From Albimonas donghaensis (lineage in GTDB: Bacteria > Pseudomonadota > Alphaproteobacteria > Rhodobacterales > Rhodobacteraceae), in NCBI RefSeq assembly GCF_900106695.1, contig NZ_FNMZ01000010.1, positions 62,001 to 126,000 on the forward strand: a stretch of DNA of 64,000 bases, read 5' to 3'. Below the pieces are notes generated by a model. It had not been told where the DNA came from. It ran no database searches and saw nothing but the letters and a program-made list of their open reading frames with translations. Shown here one piece after another: positions 1-12,019 of the stretch. The first letter of the stretch is position 1, and the number at the start of each line of letters is the position of its first letter. A program made the position numbers and the translations under genes.

Positions 1-1543
1 ACAACAACCCTTCCAGCCGGGCCGGATCGGGCTCGGCCGAGGTCGCGAAGACGGACCGCACGAGGTCGTATTTCATGTCCGTCGCCGCCAGCCCCATGGC
101 CGAGGTGATGCCCGGCGCCGGCGGCACGATCACCTCCGGGATGCCCAGCATGGCGGCCACGTCCACCGCCTGAAGCGGCCCGCCGCCGCCGAAGGCCACC
201 AGCGAGAAGGACCGCGGGTCCAGCCCCTTCTGCACGGTGCGCGACCGCACGAGGTTGGCCATGTTGGCGTTGACCACCCTGAGGATGCCGTCGGCGGTGT
301 CCTCCAGCCCCAGGCCCAGGTCCCCGGCCAGCCCGCTCACCACGTCCCGCGCCGCGGCGATGTCGAGCGACATGGCCCCGCCGAGGAAGTTCTCGGGATC
401 CAGCCGGCCCAGCGCCACGTTGGCGTCGGTGACGGTGGGCCGGGTTCCGCCCCGCCCGTAGGCCGCCGGCCCCGGCACGGCGCCGGCCGACCGCGGCCCA
501 ACGCGGAAGGCGCCCCCCGCGTCCACATGGGCGATGGAGCCGCCGCCCGCCCCGATGGTGTGAATGTCGATCATCGGGACCAGCACCGGAAATCCGGCGA
601 TGGCGGTGTCGCGGGCCGTGGCCTCGGCGAAGGCCCCGTCGCGCACGATGCCGATATCGGCCGAGGTCCCGCCCACGTCGAAGGTGATCAGGTCGCGCCG
701 CCCCGACAGCGCCGCCGCCCAGGCCCCGCCGATGATCCCCGCGGCGGGGCCCGACAGCAGCGTGGCGACGGGCAGTTCCGCCACCATCCGCGCCGTGGCC
801 GCCCCGCCGTTGGAGCCCATCACGTGCAGATCGGCGGAGAACCCGTTCTCCGCCAGCCGCGCCTCCAGCCGCGCCACGTAATCCCCGACCTTGGGGCCGA
901 TGAAGGCGTTCATGGCGGTGGTGGTGAAGCGCTCGAACTCCCGGAACTGGGGGGAGACGCCGGCGGAATGAGTGACGAAGAGGCCGGGGCACTCGGCCTC
1001 GACGATGGCGCGGGCGCGCAGTTCGTGCCGCGGGTCGAGATAGGAGAACAGGAAGCAGATGGCGATGGCGGCGACCCCGGCGTCGCGCAGCTCGCGGGCG
1101 GCCTGCGCGACGGCGGCCTCGTCCAGCGGCTCCAGCTCCACCCCCGGCGGCGCGATGCGCCCGCCCACGGTCTTGCGGAAGCGGCGCTTCACCAGGGGCC
1201 GGTCCTGCCACGGCACTTCCTGCCGGATCGAGTAATGCTGCGGGCGCTGGTGGCGGCCGATATGGAGGATGTCGCGAAAGCCGGAATTGGTGATCAGCCC
1301 GGCGACCGCGCCGTCATGCTCCAGCACCGCGTTGGTCGCCGTGGTGGTGCCGTGCAGCACGTGGTCCACCTCGCCCGGCGCCACGCCGGCCAGCGCGCAC
1401 AGGCCGGTCATGCCGGCGAGCACGCCCTCGGACGGATCATGCGGCGTGGTGGGGACCTTGTGGATGACGGTGGTCCCGGCCTCGGTCTCCACCAGCACCA
1501 GGTCGGTGAAGGTGCCGCCCACATCGCAGCCGATCAGCTTCAT
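1..1543 (-). CDS. hyuA: Hydantoinase A / N-methylhydantoinase-type subunit, C-terminus cut by window edge
   Basis: The reverse-strand protein begins [14 protein letters not shown] and continues with [12 protein letters not shown], the N-terminal signature of the HyuA/oxoprolinase family, which uses ATP to open hydantoin-type or lactam rings or acts in acetone-carboxylase-like enzymes. About 514 residues are present of a usual length near 690; the rest lies left of position 1. The ATG at 1541-1543 overlaps the TGA of the upstream amidohydrolase (ATGA), so the two genes are translationally coupled and probably co-transcribed from near 3783. A HyuB partner, usual for this family, would be expected just outside the window. 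The family is clear but the substrate cannot be read from sequence. Confidence 0.88.
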   Translation of the reverse strand, partial: MKLIGCDVGGTFTDLVLVETEAGTTVIHKVPTTPHDPSEGVLAGMTGLCALAGVAPGEVDHVLHGTTTATNAVLEHDGAVAGLITNSGFRDILHIGRHQRPQHYSIRQEVPWQDRPLVKRRFRKTVGGRIAPPGVELEPLDEAAVAQAARELRDAGVAAIAICFLFSYLDPRHELRARAIVEAECPGLFVTHSAGVSPQFREFERFTTTAMNAFIGPKVGDYVARLEARLAENGFSADLHVMGSNGGAATARMVAELPVATLLSGPAAGIIGGAWAAALSGRRDLITFDVGGTSADIGIVRDGAFAEATARDTAIAGFPVLVPMIDIHTIGAGGGSIAHVDAGGAFRVGPRSAGAVPGPAAYGRGGTRPTVTDANVALGRLDPENFLGGAMSLDIAAARDVVSGLAGDLGLGLEDTADGILRVVNANMANLVRSRTVQKGLDPRSFSLVAFGGGGPLQAVDVAAMLGIPEVIVPPAPGITSAMGLAATDMKYDLVRSVFATSAEPDPARLEGLL

Positions 1544-3027
1544 TTCGCGCCCCCTTTGGCGAGCGGCGCGTTGTGGCCGCGCATGGGGAAGACCGGCGGC
1601 ATCGCCGCGTCGGCGCTGCGCCCGGCCCAGTCGCGGGTGTGGACGAGGTCCATGGACCGCTTCTGCGCGGCCTCGACCCGGACCATGGCGCTTTCGTAGT
1701 CGATGAACATGGCGCGGCCATCGGCGACCACCTGCCGCCCGTCCACGTAGACGTCCTTGATCGGCCGCTCCCCGCCCGAGAAGATCAGCGCCCGGATCGG
1801 GTCGCGCAGCGGGCGCAGGGAGGCGTGGGTCAGGTCCACCAGCACCAGGTCCGCCTTCGCCCCCGGCGCGACTTTCCCGATATCGTCCCGCCGCAGCGCC
1901 TTGGCGCCCCCGACGGTGGCGGCGTGGAACACCATCTCCGCCGTCGGCTTGGCGGCGTTGCCGGAGATGGTGCGGGCGACGTAGATCGCGGTCTTCAGCT
2001 CCTCCACCATGTTCTGGGGATGGGTGTCGGTGCCGATGGTCATGTTGACCCCCCGCTCCACATAGCCCGCGAAATGCTGGAGCGAGATGCCCCGGCGCAC
2101 GAAGACGGTGGGGCAATGCGCGACCGAGGCGCCGGCGTCCGCGATCATCCCCAGATCGTCCGAGGATGTGGTCCAGCCGACCTGCGGATGGCTGTCGAGG
2201 AAGATGCCGTGCCCGATCAGGGTGCGGTCGTTGAGGATCCCGATATCGTCCATCCACTGGATCGGCGTGCGCCCGTGGCGACGGATCATCTCGTTGAACT
2301 CAACGACTCCCTGGGCGGCGTGGATGGTGAAGGGGAGGTCGCGGGACTGGGCCTCGGACATCGCCTCGCGCAGAAGCCCTTCGAAGCAGGTGTCGATCTG
2401 CGACGGGCTGACCACGCCCGAAACCCGGCCCGACGGGTGCTTCGCCGCCGCGTCGAGGCAATCCATGGCGGCGCGCATCGACGCCTCGCCCGCCTTCTCG
2501 TCCAGTTCGTAATAGACCGAGTGGCCGTTGGCGGTCTTCCACGGCCCGTTGCGGAACATCGGCGCGGCGAAGGCCCGGATGCCGGTGGCCGCCAGCCCGT
2601 CCAGCCAGCCGTCATGCGCGAAGGAGATGTCGCACAGGCTGGTGACCCCGGATTGCAGCAGCTCCGCCAGCGCGACCTCGGTCGAGGCGCGCATGCCCTC
2701 CTCGTCGATCTCGAACAGGGTCAGGAATTCATAGAGCGAGCTCATGTAGAAGTTCGGGGAATAGACCTCCTCGGTCAGGCCCTTGAGCATGGTCTCGAAG
2801 CTGGGATGCGAGTGGACGTCCACGAAGCCCGGCATGACCATGCGGTCGCGGCCGTCGATCTCGGTGTCGAACGGGCCGGTCCAGGTCCCGTCCGAGGACA
2901 CGATCCGGTCGCCCTGGAACACCACGTCGACGCCGCGGGCGTATTCGTGGCGCGCCGCCTCCTCGTTCCACACCACCGCCCAGTCGGCGTTTCGGATCAC
3001 GGTGACGGGGGCTTCGGAGGCTGTCAT
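1540..3027 (-). CDS. Amidohydrolase (TRZ/ATZ or cytosine-deaminase-like superfamily)
   Basis: This 495-residue protein is a metal-dependent amidohydrolase. It has the first metal-binding strand VDVHSHP (His72, His74), a later [15 protein letters not shown] and the GTDTHPQN aspartate motif, and it ends in the composite beta-sandwich typical of the family ([15 protein letters not shown]). Such enzymes deaminate or dechlorinate heterocycles or open cyclic amides. It lies between a GntR regulator and a hydantoinase-A gene in one operon, which suggests successive steps of a cyclic amide or purine/pyrimidine-like pathway. That pathway is inference. The start is the ATG at 3027, about 30 bp after the regulator stop, with purine-rich sequence before it. 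Confidence 0.85.
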   Translation of the reverse strand: MTASEAPVTVIRNADWAVVWNEEAARHEYARGVDVVFQGDRIVSSDGTWTGPFDTEIDGRDRMVMPGFVDVHSHPSFETMLKGLTEEVYSPNFYMSSLYEFLTLFEIDEEGMRASTEVALAELLQSGVTSLCDISFAHDGWLDGLAATGIRAFAAPMFRNGPWKTANGHSVYYELDEKAGEASMRAAMDCLDAAAKHPSGRVSGVVSPSQIDTCFEGLLREAMSEAQSRDLPFTIHAAQGVVEFNEMIRRHGRTPIQWMDDIGILNDRTLIGHGIFLDSHPQVGWTTSSDDLGMIADAGASVAHCPTVFVRRGISLQHFAGYVERGVNMTIGTDTHPQNMVEELKTAIYVARTISGNAAKPTAEMVFHAATVGGAKALRRDDIGKVAPGAKADLVLVDLTHASLRPLRDPIRALIFSGGERPIKDVYVDGRQVVADGRAMFIDYESAMVRVEAAQKRSMDLVHTRDWAGRSADAAMPPVFPMRGHNAPLAKGGAK

Positions 3028-3057
3028 GGGACGGTCCTTTCGAGAGAGAAGAGCGGG

Positions 3058-3783
3058 TCAGGAAGAGGCGGCGAGGTCGAGACCCACGAAGCGGGCGAAG
3101 GCCTCGACATGGTCGAGGAAGGCGTCGGCGAGCCGGCCGGCCTCGGCCTCCTCGCCCGCCGCCACGGCCTCGCCGATGCGGATGTGGAAATCGGTGATGG
3201 CGCCCGGCTCGAACCGGACCTGGCGCGCGTAATGCGCCAGCCAGAACCGGCGCGAGAGCGCGTAGAGCGGGATGATCGAGGCCAGGAACGGGTTGTCCGC
3301 GCTGTCCAGCAGCAGGTCCACGAAACGGCGGTCATGGCGCAGGGCGGGGACCGGGTCGGGGGCGTCGCGCATCCGGCGGAAGGCGGCGGCGGTCTCGCGC
3401 AGGCGGGCGGCCTGTTCGGGGCTGCGGCGCAGGGCGGCGCGGCGGACCAGCGTCCCCTCCAGCGCCCGGCGGGCCTCCAGCACCCGGAGCTGGGTGGCGA
3501 GGTCGATTTCGCGCACCCGCATCCCGCGCCGCGGCCGGGTGACGAGGATGCCGTCCCCCGCCAGCCGTTGCAGCGCCTCGCGCACCGGGGTGCGGCCGAC
3601 GCCGATGCGCTCGGCGATCCCGTGCTCCGACACCCGGGCGCCGGGGGCGAGCTCCATGGTCACCACCAGATCCTCGACCCGCCGATAGGCCAGATCGGCG
3701 AGGCTTTCTCCGGTCGGGGGCGTTCCGGGCGTGAGGGCCTCGGGGTCGGGGGTCTCGGGGGCGGCGGGGTCGGCGAGCGGCAT
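3058..3783 (-). CDS. GntR-family transcriptional regulator, FCD (FadR) subfamily
   Basis: The 241-residue protein has an N-terminal winged helix-turn-helix at about residues 28-92, with the family hallmark VGRTPVREALQRLAGDGIL followed by PRRGMRVRE. An all-helical FCD ligand domain fills the rest, including an RHDRRFVDLLL stretch of the metal/ligand-binding type. It is the first gene of the operon with the amidohydrolase and hyuA and is probably the local substrate sensor. The ATG at 3783 has a weak ribosome site. A palindrome at 3874-3883 in its upstream region is a candidate operator. Confidence 0.87.
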   Translation of the reverse strand: MPLADPAAPETPDPEALTPGTPPTGESLADLAYRRVEDLVVTMELAPGARVSEHGIAERIGVGRTPVREALQRLAGDGILVTRPRRGMRVREIDLATQLRVLEARRALEGTLVRRAALRRSPEQAARLRETAAAFRRMRDAPDPVPALRHDRRFVDLLLDSADNPFLASIIPLYALSRRFWLAHYARQVRFEPGAITDFHIRIGEAVAAGEEAEAGRLADAFLDHVEAFARFVGLDLAASS

Positions 3784-3873
3784 GGGGCGGAGCGTCCGTT
3801 ACGTGGAGTCGGCTCCGAAAAGGCTAAGGGCAGGCTTCGCCGCGGCGCAACAAGATATGTGGAAATCGACAAA

Positions 3874-3883
3874 CTGCATGCAG
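3874..3883. promoter_or_regulatory. Candidate GntR operator, palindrome CTGCATGCAG
   Basis: A perfect 10-bp palindrome sits in the AT-richer pocket (about 3850-3900) between the GntR start and the end of murC. Short palindromes with a central purine-pyrimidine core are the usual operators of FCD-type GntR regulators. Autoregulation is inference from position only. Confidence 0.4.
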
Positions 3884-3938
3884 GAAAATTCGCCCATAGG
3901 CGTTCCTGACCCACGAACCACGCCCGCGGAACGCGAAA

Positions 3939-3961
3939 CGGCCGGGCGCGAGGCCCGGCCG
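3939..3961 (-). terminator. Hairpin ending the dcw cluster
   Basis: Inverted arms 3939-3947 and 3953-3961 form a perfect 9-bp GC stem with a 5-nt loop, 29 nt after the murC stop on the minus strand, followed by TTT. It is probably the transcription terminator of the mraZ-murC transcription unit. Confidence 0.6.
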
Positions 3962-3989
3962 TCACCGATGTCCGCAGGCGGCGCCGTGG

Positions 3990-5438
<1,449 letters not shown>

Positions 5439-5488
5439 GGGCGTCTCCGGGGGCGGCGTAGGGGGTGTGGGCGGGGGCCGGGTCGAGG

Positions 5489-6595
5489 TCAGGCGGGGGT
5501 CTCGCCGCGGGCGACGCGCTCGGTCAGGTCGGCCAGCCGCTCGGCGGCGTCGGGACGCCCGAGACCGGCGGCCGCCTGCGCCATGGTCGCGGCGCGGTCG
5601 GGATCGGCGAGAACGGCGGCGATGTGCCCCGAAAGCGACGTGGCCGTCAACCCGGCCTCGGGCGCCGCGATCGCCCCGCCGGCGGCGGCGAGCGGCGCCG
5701 CGTTGGCGGTCTGGTGATCGTCCATGGCCGAGGGATAGGGCACGAGGATCGAGGGCCGCCCGATCGCGGTCAGCTCCGCCACCGAGGACGCGCCAGCCCG
5801 CGCCACCACCAGCTGCGCCGCGGCTATGCGGGCGGGCATGTCGAGGAAGAAGGGCGCGACCTCCGCCCGGACCCCGGCGGCCTCGTAGCGGGCGGCGAGG
5901 CCGTCGACCTCCTCTGGGCGGGCCTGCTGGGTGAGCAGCAGGCGGGCGCGCAGGGGCTCGGGCAGCGCCTCGACCGCTTCGGGCACGAGGCGGGAGAACA
6001 CGCTCGCCCCCTGGCTGCCGCCGAAGACCAGAAGGTTCAGCGCGCCCTCGGGGGAAGGGGGGGCGTAGGGCGTCGCCATCGCCTCGCGCGCCGCGTCGCG
6101 GATCGGGTTGCCGACATGCAGGGGCGCAGCGCCCTCGGGCGGGTTGGTCAGCGGCCAGGTCCCGCAGGCCAGCGCCTTCACCCGCGGCCCGAAGGCCTTG
6201 TTCACGCGCCCCAGCACGCCGTTCTGCTCATGGATCAGCGCCGGGACGCGAGCCACGGAGGCCGCGCCGAGCGCCGGGATGGAGGGATAGCCGCCGAAGC
6301 CCGCCACCGCCGCCGGGCGGTCGCGGCGGAACCAGCGCAGCGTCTCCCACAGCCCGAGCCCGATCAGGAAGGGCGCGCCCAGCTTCGCCAGCGCCCCGCC
6401 CCGCGCGAAGGTGGCGGAGCGGACGGGCTTCACCACCACCTCGGGCGGGAAGCCGCCGGCATAGCGGGCGCCGCGGTCGTCGGTGGTCAGGGTCACGCGC
6501 CAGCCCCGGCGCAGCATCTCCTGCGCCAGCGCCTGGGCGGGGAACATGTGGCCGCCGGTGCCCCCGGCGGCGATGACCAGATGGGGCGCGCTCAT
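5489..6595 (-). CDS. murG: Undecaprenyldiphospho-muramoylpentapeptide beta-N-acetylglucosaminyltransferase
   Basis: MurG is the membrane-associated GT-B transferase that adds GlcNAc to lipid I, giving lipid II. The protein begins [16 protein letters not shown], with the canonical GGTGGH loop at residues 11-16, and later shows FGGSQGA and the acceptor/donor region [17 protein letters not shown] prefer the ATG at 6593-6595 (368 aa). A frame extension to 6613 would need a TTG start and adds only six residues. The gene lies 142 bp after ftsW, and that gap is filled by a large hairpin and a G-rich tandem repeat just upstream of the start. Confidence 0.95.
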   Translation of the reverse strand: MSAPHLVIAAGGTGGHMFPAQALAQEMLRRGWRVTLTTDDRGARYAGGFPPEVVVKPVRSATFARGGALAKLGAPFLIGLGLWETLRWFRRDRPAAVAGFGGYPSIPALGAASVARVPALIHEQNGVLGRVNKAFGPRVKALACGTWPLTNPPEGAAPLHVGNPIRDAAREAMATPYAPPSPEGALNLLVFGGSQGASVFSRLVPEAVEALPEPLRARLLLTQQARPEEVDGLAARYEAAGVRAEVAPFFLDMPARIAAAQLVVARAGASSVAELTAIGRPSILVPYPSAMDDHQTANAAPLAAAGGAIAAPEAGLTATSLSGHIAAVLADPDRAATMAQAAAGLGRPDAAERLADLTERVARGETPA

Positions 6596-6613
6596 CCCGA
6601 GACCCCCGAACAA

Positions 6614-6687
6614 GCCCGCCCGCGCCTCGGCCCGAGGTCGGCGGGGCGGGCGGGTGGGGACGACCTCGGGCCGAGGCTCGGGCGGGC
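6614..6687. repeat. 27-bp inverted repeat (hairpin) between ftsW and murG with G-quadruplex-type loop
   Basis: The arms are 6614-6640 and 6661-6687. They are complementary over 27 bp with one mismatch (6624/6677 region). The 20-nt loop (6641-6660) contains GGGGCGGGCGGGTGGGG on the plus strand, a textbook G4 motif with single-base spacers. Because dcw transcription is on the minus strand, the G-rich strand is the template. The hairpin ends 19 nt before the preferred murG ATG. Possible roles are attenuation, mRNA processing or a mobile palindrome; none is shown. Confidence 0.85.
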
Positions 6688-6724
6688 GGGGCGCGGGCGG
6701 GCGGGGCGCGGGCGGGCGGGGCGC
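6680..6724. repeat. Three perfect tandem copies of a 15-bp G-rich unit
   Basis: The unit GGGCGGGCGGGGCGC occurs at 6680-6694, 6695-6709 and 6710-6724 without mismatch. It overlaps the right arm of the adjacent hairpin and ends 14 bp before the ftsW stop codon. Copy number may vary between strains. Confidence 0.9.
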
Positions 6725-6737
6725 GAACCGGGCATCC

Positions 6738-7901
6738 TCAGCCCCGTCCGACCAGCGCGTCGACCGCGCTGCGCTGCGGCCGCTTGCGGGTCATCGCCAG
6801 CAGCAGCCCCATGCCCACGCCCGCCGCGATCAGCGACGAGCCGCCATAGGAGATGAAGGGCAGCGTCATGCCCTTGGCCGGCAGCAGCCGGATGGCGACG
6901 CCCAGATTCACGAAGGCCTGCATCCCCACCAGCACCGCCATGCCGGTCCCCGCCAGCCGGGGGAAGGCGTCGCGCTCGTCCTGCAGGCGGCTCAGGGCGC
7001 GCAGCGTGATGAACAGGAACAGCCCGATCACCATCAGGCAGGCGACCAGCCCGTATTCCTCGGCCGCCACCGCGATGATGAAGTCGGTATGCGCATCCGG
7101 CAGCGTGTTCTTGACCGAACCCTCGCCGACGCCCACCCCGAAGATCCCGCCCTCCTGGATGGCGTTGGTGGCGTAGCCGATCTGGGTGCGCGGATCGACT
7201 TCCGCAGCCAGGAACCCGTCGATGCGGCGCGCGAAATGCTCGGAGTTCTCATAGGCGAAGGAGCCCACGGCCACCGCCGCCCCGGCCAGCCCCGCCAGCA
7301 GCGGCAGCGAGGCGCCGGCGACGAAATACATCCCGCCCCAGACCGCCATGACCAGCGCCGCCTGTCCGAAATCGGGCTGCAGCGCCAGCACCGCGGTGCA
7401 GGTCGCGGCCAGCAGGAAGGACAGCAGCTTGCCCGGAGGGCCGTGACGCTCGAACGTGCCGGCCATGATCCAGGCGGCCGTGCCCACGAAGGCGGGCTTG
7501 AGGAACTCCGACGGCTGCACCGACATGCCCCCGAGCGAGATCCAGCGCACCGCGCCCTTGCCGAAATCGGTGCCGATCGCCGGCAGCGCCAGGATCACCA
7601 GGAACGAGGCGCAGAAGCCCATCACCGCCAGTCGCCGCACGGTGCGCGGGTCCTGCATGGAGATCCCGACCATCACCGCCAGCGCCACCACCGCGAAGCC
7701 CGCCTGCCGGGCGACGAAGTAGAAGGTGGGCAGGTTCAGCTTGTCGGCCAGCGGCGCCGAGGCCGCCATGCCCACCACCAGCCCGATCACGATCAGCGCC
7801 AGCACCGCGCCCACCGTCCAGCGGTCGACGGTGCGCCACCAGCGGGTTAGGATCGGCTCGGAGGGGCGGGCCGGGGCCGCGCCGAACACCATCTCGGTCA
7901 T
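6738..7901 (-). CDS. ftsW: Lipid II polymerase/flippase of the SEDS family, division-specific
   Basis: The 387-residue polytopic membrane protein matches FtsW, the SEDS glycan polymerase that works with FtsI at the septum. It has many hydrophobic segments, the signature [11 protein letters not shown] in mid-protein and the C-terminal [13 protein letters not shown] that marks FtsW/RodA. Position between murD and murG selects FtsW rather than RodA. Its ATG overlaps the murD stop (ATGA, 7898-7901). Confidence 0.96.
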   Translation of the reverse strand: MTEMVFGAAPARPSEPILTRWWRTVDRWTVGAVLALIVIGLVVGMAASAPLADKLNLPTFYFVARQAGFAVVALAVMVGISMQDPRTVRRLAVMGFCASFLVILALPAIGTDFGKGAVRWISLGGMSVQPSEFLKPAFVGTAAWIMAGTFERHGPPGKLLSFLLAATCTAVLALQPDFGQAALVMAVWGGMYFVAGASLPLLAGLAGAAVAVGSFAYENSEHFARRIDGFLAAEVDPRTQIGYATNAIQEGGIFGVGVGEGSVKNTLPDAHTDFIIAVAAEEYGLVACLMVIGLFLFITLRALSRLQDERDAFPRLAGTGMAVLVGMQAFVNLGVAIRLLPAKGMTLPFISYGGSSLIAAGVGMGLLLAMTRKRPQRSAVDALVGRG

Positions 7902-9388
7902 GGGGTGGTCTCCTGGTCGGAACCGGTTTCGGAGGCGGGTCCGGCGCCGGCTTCGGCTTCGGGAGCGTCCTCCTCCGGCAGGCCGGCGATGCGGCGGGCG
8001 CGGGCGCGGAAGGCGTCGCCGCGGGCCTCGAAATTCGGATACTGGTCGAAACTGGCGCAGGCCGGCGACAGCAGGATGGTCTCGCCGGCGCCCGAGGCCG
8101 CCCAGGCCCGCTCCACCGCCGAGTCCAGATCCCCGCAGAATTCATGCGGGATCTCGCCCAGGGTCTGCGCGAAGTCCTCCGCCGCCTCGCCGATCAGATA
8201 GGCGCAGGCGACCCGGTCGAAGAGCGGGCGCAGGCTCTCGATCCCGCCCGCCTTGGGCACGCCGCCGGCGATCCAGCGGATCCGGTCGTAGGACAGCAGC
8301 GCCTTTTCGGCGGCGTCGGCGTTGGTGGCCTTGGAGTCGTTGACGAAGCTCACGCCCTCGCGCTCGGCCACCCGCTCCATGCGATGCGCCAGGCCGGGGA
8401 AGGTCCGCATCCCGGCCTCGATCACCTTGGGCGCCAGCCCCAGCGCCCGGCAGGCCGCCCAGGCGGCGCAGGCGTTCTGGTGGTTATGCGCGCCCTTCAG
8501 CGTCTCCATCTCCCGCAGGTCGGCGGAGGCCGTCTGCCGCCCGCCCCTGCGCTCGGCCAGGAACCCCTTGCGGGCGGTGACCGCGGGCTCATGGTCCGGC
8601 AGCTTGCGGCTGGCGGAGATGGCGACGACCGGGCTTTCGCCCTCCATCCCCCTGCCCCGCAGCCGGTCGGCCAGCGCGCGGCCCTCGGGCTCGTCCAGCC
8701 CGATCACCGCGCGCTCCGGCGCGCCGAGTTCGAACAGCCGCGCCTTGGCCGCGAAATAGCCGCCCCGCCCGCCATGCCGGTCCAGGTGATCGTCCGAGAG
8801 GTTGAGGAACACCGCCACGTCCGGGGCGAGGGAGCGCGCGGTCTCGATCTGGTAGGACGACAGCTCCAGCACCAGCACGTCGCCGTCATGGATGGGGTCG
8901 AGCGCCAGCACCCCCTTGCCGATATTGCCGCCCACCTGGCAGGGGACATGCGCCGTCTCCAGGATATGGCCGATCAGCGCCGTGGTCGTCGACTTGCCGT
9001 TGGAGCCGGTGACGCAGACCACCCGCGGGGGCGTGTCGAAATCGTCGAAATCGGAGGCCGCGAGCGCCCGGAACAAAAGCCCCACGTCGTTGTCCACCGG
9101 CACGCCGCGGGCCCGGGCCTGCTCCACCGCCGGATGCGGCGCGGGATAGAGCGCGGGGATGCCGGGCGAGACGACGAGCAGCGCCAGCCCCGCCTCCCAC
9201 GCCCCGTCGCGGGACAGGTCGGCGATCTCGAAGAACTGGGCCTCGGCCCGGGTCCGGGCGGCCTCGCCGTCGTCCCAGCACAGCACCCTGGCGCCGCCCG
9301 CCTCCAGCGCCCGGGCGGCGGCGAGCCCGGAGCGGCCCAGCCCCAGCACGCCGACGACGCGGCCTTCGTATCCGGTCACGGGGATCAT
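7898..9388 (-). CDS. murD: UDP-N-acetylmuramoyl-L-alanine--D-glutamate ligase
   Basis: MurD adds D-glutamate to UDP-MurNAc-L-Ala in the cytoplasm. The 496-residue protein shows the N-terminal [11 protein letters not shown], the P-loop TGSNGKST (127-134), [11 protein letters not shown] and the C-terminal [19 protein letters not shown] motif of MurD. The last 30 residues are an acidic, Pro/Ala-rich tail ([10 protein letters not shown]) that is not part of the usual fold. It overlaps ftsW by 4 bp and is 58 bp from mraY. Confidence 0.97.
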   Translation of the reverse strand: MIPVTGYEGRVVGVLGLGRSGLAAARALEAGGARVLCWDDGEAARTRAEAQFFEIADLSRDGAWEAGLALLVVSPGIPALYPAPHPAVEQARARGVPVDNDVGLLFRALAASDFDDFDTPPRVVCVTGSNGKSTTTALIGHILETAHVPCQVGGNIGKGVLALDPIHDGDVLVLELSSYQIETARSLAPDVAVFLNLSDDHLDRHGGRGGYFAAKARLFELGAPERAVIGLDEPEGRALADRLRGRGMEGESPVVAISASRKLPDHEPAVTARKGFLAERRGGRQTASADLREMETLKGAHNHQNACAAWAACRALGLAPKVIEAGMRTFPGLAHRMERVAEREGVSFVNDSKATNADAAEKALLSYDRIRWIAGGVPKAGGIESLRPLFDRVACAYLIGEAAEDFAQTLGEIPHEFCGDLDSAVERAWAASGAGETILLSPACASFDQYPNFEARGDAFRARARRIAGLPEEDAPEAEAGAGPASETGSDQETTP

Positions 9389-9446
9389 GCGGCGGCCCTT
9401 TCGGAGCGGGAGACGAGCGAGACGCGGAACCGGGAGGTCATGGTCC

Positions 9447-10535
9447 TCACCGCACCTTCAGCGTGGCGAGGCCGACCAGCGCCAGGATCACCGAGATGAT
9501 CCAGAAGCGGATCACGATGGTCGGCTCCTGCCAGCCCAGTTTCTCGAAATGGTGGTGGATGGGCGCCATCAGGAACACCCGCCGCTTGGTCAGCTTGTAA
9601 TAGCCCACCTGGATGATGACCGACAAAGCCTCGACCACGAAGAGCCCGCCGATGATGGCGAGCACGATCTCATGCTTGGTGACCACCGCGATGGCCCCCA
9701 GCGCGCCGCCGAGCGCGAGGCTGCCGGTGTCGCCCATGAACACCATGGCGGGCGGCGCGTTGTACCACAGGAAGCCCAGCCCCGCGCCGATCAGGGCGGC
9801 GGCGAAGATCACGATCTCTCCGGCGCCCTCGACATAGTGCAGGCCCAGATATTCGGTGAAATCGGTGCGCCCGACCACATAGGCGATGATGCCGAGCGCG
9901 CCGCCCGCGATCATCACCGGCATGATCGCCAGCCCGTCCAGCCCGTCGGTCAGGTTCACCGCATTGGCCGCGCCCACGATCACGATCATCGCGAAGGGCA
10001 CGAACAGCAGGCCCATGTCCCACATCAGATCCTTGAGGATCGGAAAGGCGAGCCGGCCCGTCAGGTCGTCGGGCTGAAGATACATGGTCGCCGCCGACGC
10101 CGCCAGCGCGATGGCGAAGCCCGCCCCCAGCCGGATCCTGCCCGGCACGCCGCGCACGTCGAACTTGGAGACCTTGAGGTAGTCGTCCGCGAAGCCGATG
10201 GCCCCGAACCCCGCCGTCACCCCCATCACGATCCACACATAGCCCACGTCCAGCCGGCTCCACAGCAGGGTGGAGACCAGCAGCGCGAACAGGATCAGCA
10301 CGCCCCCCATGGTCGGCGTGCCGGCCTTGGTCAGCAGGTGCCCCTCCGGCCCGTCCTTGCGGATCGGCTGGCCCTTCTTCTGCATCCGGCGCAGGGCGTT
10401 GATGATCGGCGTGCCGAACACGAAGCCGAAGATCAGCGCGGTCAGGAAAGCGCCGCCCGCCCGAAAGGTCAGGTAGCGGAAGAGGTTGAAGACGTCCCCC
10501 CCCTCCGACAGCGGCGTGAGCAGATGGTAGAGCAT
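9447..10535 (-). CDS. mraY: Phospho-N-acetylmuramoyl-pentapeptide-transferase
   Basis: MraY is the integral membrane enzyme that transfers phospho-MurNAc-pentapeptide to undecaprenyl phosphate, making lipid I. The protein starts [12 protein letters not shown] and is 362 aa, matching the family. Visible motifs are GTPTMGGVL, the catalytic [17 protein letters not shown] and the histidine loop [11 protein letters not shown]. The start at 10535 is supported by AGGAAGGA about 10 nt upstream; an open frame extends further upstream but overlaps murF and has no family similarity. Confidence 0.97.
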   Translation of the reverse strand: MLYHLLTPLSEGGDVFNLFRYLTFRAGGAFLTALIFGFVFGTPIINALRRMQKKGQPIRKDGPEGHLLTKAGTPTMGGVLILFALLVSTLLWSRLDVGYVWIVMGVTAGFGAIGFADDYLKVSKFDVRGVPGRIRLGAGFAIALAASAATMYLQPDDLTGRLAFPILKDLMWDMGLLFVPFAMIVIVGAANAVNLTDGLDGLAIMPVMIAGGALGIIAYVVGRTDFTEYLGLHYVEGAGEIVIFAAALIGAGLGFLWYNAPPAMVFMGDTGSLALGGALGAIAVVTKHEIVLAIIGGLFVVEALSVIIQVGYYKLTKRRVFLMAPIHHHFEKLGWQEPTIVIRFWIISVILALVGLATLKVR

Positions 10536-10552
10536 GTGACCGGTCGTCCTTC

Positions 10553-12019
10553 CTAATCCGCATCGCCGTCGGGATCGCCCGCGGCGCGTTCGGGCGCGGG
10601 GCGGCCCATCGCCTTCAGCCCGTCGACCACCCGCGCCATGCGCGCGCCCAGCGAGCCCTTGACCATGACCACGTCGCCCGCATCCACGAGCCGCCCGATC
10701 TGGTCGGCGAGCTTCGCCGAATCCGCGACCTGGACGCCGCGTTTCGCGGGCGGCAGGGCGGCGTGCATGGCCTTCATCAGCGGCCCGCAGCAATGAACGA
10801 CGTCGATCCTGTCCAGCGCGGGGTGGGTGGCGAGGCCGGCATGCAACGCCTCCGCCTCCGGCCCCATCTCCAGCATGTCGCCGAGCATGGCGATGCGGCG
10901 CGATCGCCCGATGCGCCCCACCCCGTCCTCGCCCTCGGCGCAGGCCAGCACGTCGAGCGCGGCGCCGACCGAGGTCGGGTTGGCGTTGTAGCTTTCGTCG
11001 ATCAGGTGGACCGCGCCGTCCAGCCCGACCTCCCCCATCTCGATCCGCCAGCGCGAGCCGCGGCCGTCGGGCGCCGTCCAGGTTCCCAGCGCCACCGCGG
11101 CGCGGGCCGGGTCGGCGCCCACGGCCTCGACCGCCAGCAGCACGGCCAGCGCGTTGACCGCGAAATGCCGGCCGGGCGCGCCGACCTTGACCAGCGCCTC
11201 GCGCCCATGCAGCCGGGCCGAGACCGTGGTCTCCGCGGCGCCCAGCGCCAGCCCGGTCATGCGCGCCTGGCAGCGCGGCGCCTCGCCGAAGCGCAGCACG
11301 CGGGCGCCGAAACGGCGGGCGCGGCGGGCGAGGCGCTCGTAATGCGGGTTGTCGCGGTAGAGGATGGCGGCGCCGCCGGGTTCCAGCCCCTCGAAGATCT
11401 CGGCCTTGGCGAAGGCGATCTCGCGCTCGTCGCGGAAATGCGCCAGATGCACCGGGGCGACCGTGGTGACGATGGCGGCGTGCGGACGGGCGAGCCGGGT
11501 CAGGGGGCGGATCTCTCCGGCATGGTTCATGCCGATCTCGATCACCGCGTAATCCGTCTCCGCCGGCATCCGGGCCAGCGTCAGGGGCACGCCCCAGTGG
11601 TTGTTGTAGCTCTTTTCCGCCGCGTGGACCCGGCCCTGGGCGCCCAGCGCCGCGCGCAGCATCTCCTTGGTCGAGGTCTTGCCGACCGAGCCCGTCACTC
11701 CGATCACCTTCGCCCCGGTCCGCGCACGGGCGGCGGCGGCCAGCGCCTCCAGCCCCTTCAGCGGATCGTCGACGATCAGCAGGGGCGCGTCGGCGGGCGC
11801 CCCTTCGGGGATGCGGGAGACGAGCGCCGCGGCGGCGCCGGCCTCCAGCGCGGCGACGACGAAATCATGGCCGTCGCGCACGTCCTTGAGCGCCACGAAC
11901 AGGTCGCCCTTCGCCACCGCCCGGCTGTCGATGGAGACGCCGGTCGCGACGAAGGCGCGGGTCGCGCGCCCGCCCGTCGCGGCTTCGGCCGCCTCGCTGG
12001 TCCACAGGGGCGTGGTCAT
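10553..12019 (-). CDS. murF: UDP-N-acetylmuramoyl-tripeptide--D-alanyl-D-alanine ligase
   Basis: MurF attaches D-Ala-D-Ala to the UDP-MurNAc tripeptide. The 488-residue protein has the P-loop TGSVGKTS (109-116), [24 protein letters not shown] and [10 protein letters not shown], all hallmarks of MurF. It overlaps murE by 4 bp at its start and ends 17 bp before mraY. Confidence 0.97.
   Translation of the reverse strand: MTTPLWTSEAAEAATGGRATRAFVATGVSIDSRAVAKGDLFVALKDVRDGHDFVVAALEAGAAAALVSRIPEGAPADAPLLIVDDPLKGLEALAAAARARTGAKVIGVTGSVGKTSTKEMLRAALGAQGRVHAAEKSYNNHWGVPLTLARMPAETDYAVIEIGMNHAGEIRPLTRLARPHAAIVTTVAPVHLAHFRDEREIAFAKAEIFEGLEPGGAAILYRDNPHYERLARRARRFGARVLRFGEAPRCQARMTGLALGAAETTVSARLHGREALVKVGAPGRHFAVNALAVLLAVEAVGADPARAAVALGTWTAPDGRGSRWRIEMGEVGLDGAVHLIDESYNANPTSVGAALDVLACAEGEDGVGRIGRSRRIAMLGDMLEMGPEAEALHAGLATHPALDRIDVVHCCGPLMKAMHAALPPAKRGVQVADSAKLADQIGRLVDAGDVVMVKGSLGARMARVVDGLKAMGRPAPERAAGDPDGDAD

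Noticed and set aside
6680-6724. CRISPR-like array
   Set aside because: The three 15-bp units are directly adjacent with no spacers, so this is a simple tandem repeat. No CRISPR array or cas gene was seen in the window.
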